From: Clostridiaceae bacterium
GTDB taxonomy: Bacteria > Bacillota > Clostridia > Oscillospirales > Acutalibacteraceae
DNA length: 43,643 nt
Direction of reading: 5' to 3'
Assembly (NCBI GenBank): GCA_904501895.1
Contig: CAJGCX010000001.1
Coordinates: 1 to 43,643, forward strand
The position numbers and the translations under genes are program-made. Shown here piece by piece: positions 39,416 to 43,643 of the stretch (positions are counted from its first letter, which is position 1; the number at the start of each line of letters is the position of its first letter). The notes beneath the pieces were generated by a model that ran no database searches, was not told the DNA's origin, and saw only the letters and a program-made list of their open reading frames with translations.

Positions 39416-39708
39416 GATTTAAAAAGTGAGTTAAAAGCACTCTCTTTTTGACGATTACAGCATTGCTTTGGCAATTCCATATCCACAAGGATTATATCGT
39501 CACCAATGACCTTAATATCATTCCAACATATCTTTATATCGTCACATCTACCCATAAGCCCAAGCATTTTCCCTTTTCCGAAAATAATAAGAGAAATAAT
39601 ATTGCCTGAGCAGGTGTCGAATTCTACATCACAAACAGCACCTAATCTGCAACCGTCTCTTAAATTAATAACTTCCTTTTCACGCATATCAGTTACGAAA
39701 CAATTCAA
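39412..39708 (-). CDS. YlmC/YmxH-family (PRC-barrel) sporulation-linked protein
   Basis: The 98-residue protein has a PRC-barrel pattern: KEVINLRDGCRLGAVCDVEFD, then IISLIIFGKGK and WNDIKVIGDDIILVDM. YlmC/YmxH genes lie beside sporulation sigma genes in many spore formers. The start seems to be TTG at 39708, with GAGGTGG just upstream; the ATG at 39687 has no binding site. It follows sigG by 43 bases on the same strand. Function is unknown. Confidence 0.8.
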   Translation of the reverse strand: MNCFVTDMREKEVINLRDGCRLGAVCDVEFDTCSGNIISLIIFGKGKMLGLMGRCDDIKICWNDIKVIGDDIILVDMELPKQCCNRQKESAFNSLFKS

Positions 39709-39751
39709 AAAACCACCTCATATCATAATATGCATTTATAACACAACATTT

Positions 39752-40522
39752 TCAGAATTCCTTAATTTTCTTTATTGCACCTTTCTCGAGTCTGCTGACC
39801 TGTGCCTGACTTATACCAACCTCACGTGCTACCTCCATTTGTGTTTTACCCTGCATAAAACGGAGATTTAAAATCTGCTTTTCACGACTCCCAAGCTCGT
39901 TTATTGCATCCTTAACTGCAATTTCAAAAAGCCAATCCTCATCACTTTCAGCACCACCAACCTGGTCCATAACAAAAATTGTGTCACCACCGTCAGAATA
40001 TACAGGCTCATAAAGTGAAATAGGGTCAACAATAGCCTCCATTGCAATAATCACATTTACAGGCTCAACTTCCATTTCCTTTGCAATTTCCTCAATGGTG
40101 GCATCTCTACCAAGAGTATTCTGGATTCTCTCCTTAATCTGCATAGCATGATATGCAGTATCACGAAGTGAACGACTGACTCTTATTGTGTTGTAATCTC
40201 TTAAATACCTCCTGATTTCACCGATAATCATTGGCACAGCATAGGTTGAAAAGCGTACCTCGTGAGAAATATCGAAATTATCGATTGCCTTGATTAAACC
40301 GATACAACCAACCTGAAATAAATCGTCAGGATTTTCACCACGATTTGAAAAACGTTGAACAACGGACAACACAAGACGAAGATTTCCCTCAATCAGCTTC
40401 TGACGAGCTTTTTTATCGTCATTTTCTTTGATTTTCTTAAGTAATTCTACCTTTTCTGCTTCTTTTAAAACCTTGATTTTTGATGTGTCAACGCCACAAA
40501 TTTCAACTCTGCTGTACTGCAC
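39752..40522 (-). CDS. sigG: Sporulation sigma factor SigG
   Basis: The 256-residue protein is SigG: the N-terminus YSRVEICGVDTSKIKVL is characteristic, followed by region 2 (DDLFQVGCIGLIKAIDNFD; RFSTYAVPMIIGEIRRYLRD), region 3 and region 4 (SREKQILNLRFMQGKTQMEVA, ISQAQVSRLEKGAI). It directs late gene expression in the forespore. I chose GTG 40522 because AAAGG stands nine bases before it, while the ATG at 40531 directly abuts that site. The bacterium therefore has an endospore programme. A usual neighbour, sigE, is not adjacent. Confidence 0.93.
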   Translation of the reverse strand: MQYSRVEICGVDTSKIKVLKEAEKVELLKKIKENDDKKARQKLIEGNLRLVLSVVQRFSNRGENPDDLFQVGCIGLIKAIDNFDISHEVRFSTYAVPMIIGEIRRYLRDYNTIRVSRSLRDTAYHAMQIKERIQNTLGRDATIEEIAKEMEVEPVNVIIAMEAIVDPISLYEPVYSDGGDTIFVMDQVGGAESDEDWLFEIAVKDAINELGSREKQILNLRFMQGKTQMEVAREVGISQAQVSRLEKGAIKKIKEF

Positions 40523-40591
40523 ATAAATCATCCTTTACTTTTGATATGTACAGATTTATTATGAACAGAAAATTGATAATTTATGATGGCA

Positions 40592-40623
40592 AAAAATAAA
40601 CAGCCGCAAGAAAGCGACTGTTT
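40592..40623 (-). terminator. Terminator of the TRAP transporter operon
   Basis: AAACAGTCGC and GCGGCTGTTT (40598-40607 with 40614-40623) form a 10-bp stem with one wobble, followed by ATTTTTTG on the minus strand. Confidence 0.85.
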
Positions 40624-40655
40624 AAAATCGTGTTATAGTGATTTAATTAATTAAT

Positions 40656-42626
40656 CTATACCGTATGTTCCTTTTTATTGCCGATTTTCTGAATGATAAA
40701 TACCACAACAATAAGTGCAAGACCGACAGCATCTGTTACAATACCAGGGATAACCATACAAAGACCACCTACGAGAGCGAGGATTCTCTCAAACCATGAC
40801 ATCTTTTTGTACATATATCCTTCCATACCGGCAGAGATAATGTAGATACCACAAAGTGCTGTAACGCAAAGAAGCACGATTTCGTACCAAGGCTTATCAG
40901 AACCGATAATGAGCATTTCAGGGCTGAAAGCGAAGATATAAGGAACAATAAATGCTGTAATAGCAAGTCTTGTAGCAGTAACACCTGTTTTCATAGGATT
41001 TGATTTTGCGATAGCTGAGCCTGCATACGCTGCAAGAGCAACAGGAGGAGTAATGTCAGCAACAATACCGAAATAGAATACGAACATGTGTGCTGCAAGA
41101 ACAGGAAGCTCAAGGCTACGCATAAGAATAGGTGCAACCATTGATGCCATAATAACATAGTTAGCAGTTGTAGGAACACCCATACCAAGAACGATACACA
41201 TAATCATTGTAAGGAGTAATGCGAGGATTGGATGGATACCTGCTGCTGACTGTACAAGTGCTGAAAGAACGTTTGCAAGACCTGTCTGCTGAACCATTGC
41301 AGAAATACATCCTGCAACTGCACAAGCAAGTGCAACGCCGATAGCATTTTTAGTACCGTTTGCAAGTGACTGAATGTAAAGAGAAATATCAAATTCGAAA
41401 TTTTTATGAGCAATTGACTTAACAATGCTTTCAATAAGCTTAACACCGATTGCAACGAAGATAGCGAAAATCGCAGCCTTCGCAGGTGAGAAGTGATTCA
41501 TTGCAACAACGAGCGCAACAACAGGGAGAAGGAGATATCCCTTTGTTAAAAGGAGCTTGAAGAAATTAGGAATTGATTCCTTTGGAAGTCCCTTAAGACC
41601 GAGCTTCTTTGCTTCAAAGTGAATCATCATAAAGATACCTGTGAAGTAAAGAACGGCAGGAAGAATTGCAGCAATAGCAATCTGTGCATAAGGAAGTCCT
41701 GTATATTCTGTCATAAGGAATGCAGCAGCACCCATAATAGGTGGCATAATCTGACCACCTGTTGAAGCAGCAGCCTCAACTGCAGCAGCAAATTCAGGCT
41801 TATATCCGCAACGTTTCATTGTAGGAATGGTAACTGAACCACTACCAACAGTGTTAGCAACAGAAGAACCTGAATACATACCTTCCATAGCACTTGAAAT
41901 AACAGCAACCTTTGCAGGACCACCGATTGATTTACCTGCGATTGAGTTAGCAAGGTCAACGAAGAATGCGCCGATTCCTGATTGCTCAAGGAATGATGCA
42001 AAAATAATGAAAAGAACAATGAATGATGCACAAACATTAAGTGGAGTACCTGCAATACCTTCTGTTGTATAGAAAAGCTTATACATAATGATTCTTAAAG
42101 GACTACGGGTAACAACAAAGAATGCGTATGCAATAAATATCGCTGAAACACATACGATAGGTAAACCGACAACTCTTCTGCATGCTTCAAATAAGAGAAG
42201 TGTACCTACAATTGCAATAGCAATATCAACTTCATTGATTCTTGATGCTCTGTCAACAATTGCCTGACAGTTAATAGCATAATAGAAGAATGCACCGCCA
42301 CCTAATGCTGCAAAAATCCAGTCATAAAATGGTACATGGTTTGCTCTCTTCTTTTCTTTTTTGTGGCTTGGGAAGATAATAAAGGCAAATATAACGATAA
42401 TACCGATAAACCATGCCATTTTCTGTCTTTCTTCCATTGTTCCTGTCCAACCATCGAACATAACATAAAGAGAGAAAAGCACCATAAGGCCCTTGATTAT
42501 CTTCTGGAAGATGCCTGTGAAGTGACGTGTGTTTGATTCCTTGTCGAATTCAGCCATAATCTTATCAACGTCAACAACTTCTTCGTCAGCTTCCATTGTA
42601 ATAGGTTTTGTGTTTAAATCTGACAT
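40656..42626 (-). CDS. TRAP transporter, fused permease (TAXI type)
   Basis: The 656-residue protein joins the small (4-TM) and large (12-TM) membrane subunits of a TRAP transporter. The N-terminus is cytoplasmic and acidic (1-35), then about 16-18 membrane segments. The large-subunit signature is visible in GGPAKVAVISSAMEGMYSGSS, GGQIMPPIMGAAAF and GMGVPTTANYVIMAS. It moves solutes using an ion gradient with the binding protein encoded upstream. TAXI-type systems carry dicarboxylates or glutamate-like acids; the substrate cannot be named. It lies three bases after the DUF1850 stop. Confidence 0.93.
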   Translation of the reverse strand: MSDLNTKPITMEADEEVVDVDKIMAEFDKESNTRHFTGIFQKIIKGLMVLFSLYVMFDGWTGTMEERQKMAWFIGIIVIFAFIIFPSHKKEKKRANHVPFYDWIFAALGGGAFFYYAINCQAIVDRASRINEVDIAIAIVGTLLLFEACRRVVGLPIVCVSAIFIAYAFFVVTRSPLRIIMYKLFYTTEGIAGTPLNVCASFIVLFIIFASFLEQSGIGAFFVDLANSIAGKSIGGPAKVAVISSAMEGMYSGSSVANTVGSGSVTIPTMKRCGYKPEFAAAVEAAASTGGQIMPPIMGAAAFLMTEYTGLPYAQIAIAAILPAVLYFTGIFMMIHFEAKKLGLKGLPKESIPNFFKLLLTKGYLLLPVVALVVAMNHFSPAKAAIFAIFVAIGVKLIESIVKSIAHKNFEFDISLYIQSLANGTKNAIGVALACAVAGCISAMVQQTGLANVLSALVQSAAGIHPILALLLTMIMCIVLGMGVPTTANYVIMASMVAPILMRSLELPVLAAHMFVFYFGIVADITPPVALAAYAGSAIAKSNPMKTGVTATRLAITAFIVPYIFAFSPEMLIIGSDKPWYEIVLLCVTALCGIYIISAGMEGYMYKKMSWFERILALVGGLCMVIPGIVTDAVGLALIVVVFIIQKIGNKKEHTV

Positions 42627-42629
42627 TAA

Positions 42630-43157
42630 CTACAACAATCCTTTCGTCAGAATTTCGAATGGTGTGGCAATTTCAAAAACAACCTTTGCATTCCTTCCGC
42701 AAAGGTTACGAAGGCTGATTTCCTTGCCATCAATAGTGAGTATATGGTCCGAAACCGTACCCACAATGTATCTTAACGGGTCATAAGTAATATCAAAACC
42801 CGTAATAACCATATTTCCATCATCGTCATAGGTCATAGTTTGTCCTTCTTCGAGAGAAGTCTGAACACCTGCACCGAATGAACGATAAGTAGTAGAATAA
42901 GCTCGGATTTGCTCATTCTCTATGATATAAGTATCTTTTAAAGGAGTCTGGTTAACTGAGTGGATAAATTCCACAGAAAACATAAGTCCGTCTTCCGCTT
43001 TTTGCGTTATATATCTTGTATTTGTATCGGAGACATACATAACAAGATAGGGGGTAGACATAAGACTCATTAAAACAGCAGCCGCTGTAATGATTATCAT
43101 TAAAACGGCTGCTACAATTAACCTTTTTTTAGAGCTTGTAAAGGTCGTTTGGCTCAT
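42630..43157 (-). CDS. DUF1850 protein of the TRAP operon
   Basis: The 175-residue protein has one N-terminal membrane helix (about 13-33, LIVAAVLMIIITAAAVLMSL) and an outer domain with FSVEFIHSVNQTPLKDTYII and SFGAGVQTSLEEGQTM, the DUF1850 pattern (HSV..P..E, FGAG). DUF1850 genes usually sit between TAXI binding protein and permease, as here. The role is unknown. The ATG overlaps the binding protein stop (TAATG). Confidence 0.88.
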   Translation of the reverse strand: MSQTTFTSSKKRLIVAAVLMIIITAAAVLMSLMSTPYLVMYVSDTNTRYITQKAEDGLMFSVEFIHSVNQTPLKDTYIIENEQIRAYSTTYRSFGAGVQTSLEEGQTMTYDDDGNMVITGFDITYDPLRYIVGTVSDHILTIDGKEISLRNLCGRNAKVVFEIATPFEILTKGLL

Positions 43158-43643
43158 TATTTAATAGCGCCAACTTCTTTATAGTACTTTTCTGCACCTG
43201 GGTGGAAAGGAACTGAAATGCTTGATACAGCATATTCAAGAGTCATTTCCTTAGCCTTGTCGTGTGAATAGTCATCTACATTTTCATAAATAGCCTTTGT
43301 AAGCTGATAAACAGTTTCTTCGCTGAGGTCGTTGCTTACGATAAATGTAGCCTTAACAGCAACTGTTGTAGAATCCTTGTCGATACCATTGTATGTGCCT
43401 GCTGGTACTTTGTAAGCAGCGTAGAAACCGTATGTTTCCTGAAGCTTTGCAAGATGTGCATCGTCGATTTCAACAAGAACGATACCTGTAGTTGTTGAAA
43501 GGTCTGTGATAGCAACTGTTGGAGCACCTGCTGTACAGAAGAATGCGTCAATCTTACCATCCTTAAGAGCATCAGCTGATGCCTGGAAGCTAAGGTTCTG
43601 CTTGTCGATGTCTTCAAATGTAATATCATAAGCGCCAAGAATC
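43157..43643 (-). CDS. TAXI-family TRAP transporter solute-binding protein, C-terminal part
   Basis: The 3' 161 codons of the gene lie in the window; the N-terminus and signal peptide are beyond the edge. The fragment begins ILGAYDITFEDIDKQN and includes DGKIDAFFCTAGAPTVAITDL, ATFIVSNDLSEETVYQLT and the typical C-terminal PFHPGAEKYYKEVG. These match TAXI receptors, which catch acids outside the cell and hand them to the fused permease. The stop overlaps the DUF1850 start. Confidence 0.92.
   Translation of the reverse strand, partial: ILGAYDITFEDIDKQNLSFQASADALKDGKIDAFFCTAGAPTVAITDLSTTTGIVLVEIDDAHLAKLQETYGFYAAYKVPAGTYNGIDKDSTTVAVKATFIVSNDLSEETVYQLTKAIYENVDDYSHDKAKEMTLEYAVSSISVPFHPGAEKYYKEVGAIK

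Noticed and set aside
41204..42055. Leucine-rich minus-strand frames inside the TRAP permease
   Set aside because: They are out-of-frame readings of a membrane-protein gene; the leucine richness comes from its hydrophobic codons.

Overview
The window looks like chromosome of a low-GC, spore-forming Clostridia species, probably a gut Oscillospiraceae/Ruminococcus-like bacterium. The signs are a sporulation sigma factor SigG with a YlmC/YmxH-type gene beside it, a SpoVB-like flippase, RqcP/YabO, the clostridial gene order recJ-relA-dtd-MBL-hemZ, and small families that I recall mainly from this group (DUF6514-like, DUF6147-like, a DUF6809-like remnant). Species is not decidable from the sequence alone.

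Region 1 (1-11,470) is a defence-type accessory island. It opens with an IS21-family insertion sequence (istA complete, istB cut by the window edge). Next come a DUF2806 protein and a divergent coiled-coil protein of unknown function, then a DUF4062 protein (TIR/deoxyribosyltransferase-like fold). The main element is a plus-strand cluster: a cytosine-5 DNA methyltransferase with its own promoter and terminator, then, from a second promoter lying in an inverted repeat, a 72-residue protein, a GHKL ATPase of the MORC/paraMORC type, two unknown partner proteins (the second DUF6339-like), a DUF4365 protein with a PD-(D/E)XK-like nuclease fold, and a cysteine-rich protein. It resembles a restriction-modification system that uses a GHKL ATPase and has no helicase in view. 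This is the best candidate for an under-described system.

Region 2 (11,503-16,520) holds assorted accessory genes: a peptide deformylase paralogue lacking the usual motif-1 glutamine, a YaiI/DUF188 protein, a membrane protein, two XRE regulators and a GNAT acetyltransferase.

Region 3 (16,550-23,470) is an unusual array. Four copies of a sequence matching the 3' end (T-arm plus CCA end) of tRNA-Pro lie in the same orientation as the intact tRNA-Pro(TGG) at 23,394-23,469. They divide the region into segments holding, in turn, an ECF sigma/anti-sigma/secreted-peptide operon, a sialidase, and an ABM protein plus GH32 pair. This is what repeated insertion at a tRNA 3' end would leave, although no integrase is present. 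Helically phased GTTTACGATT/GTAAACGATT iterons sit upstream of the AbrB and XRE regulator genes.

Region 4 (23,676-43,643) is housekeeping chromosome. On the plus strand are recJ, relA/spoT, dtd, an MBL hydrolase, hemZ, a uridine-kinase-like gene, a SpoVB/MurJ-type flippase, mazG, hup, rqcP and a papain-like hydrolase. On the minus strand are dut, a U32 (RlhA-type) gene, zapA, ymxH, sigG and a TAXI-type TRAP transporter (fused permease, DUF1850 protein and the C-terminal part of the binding protein).
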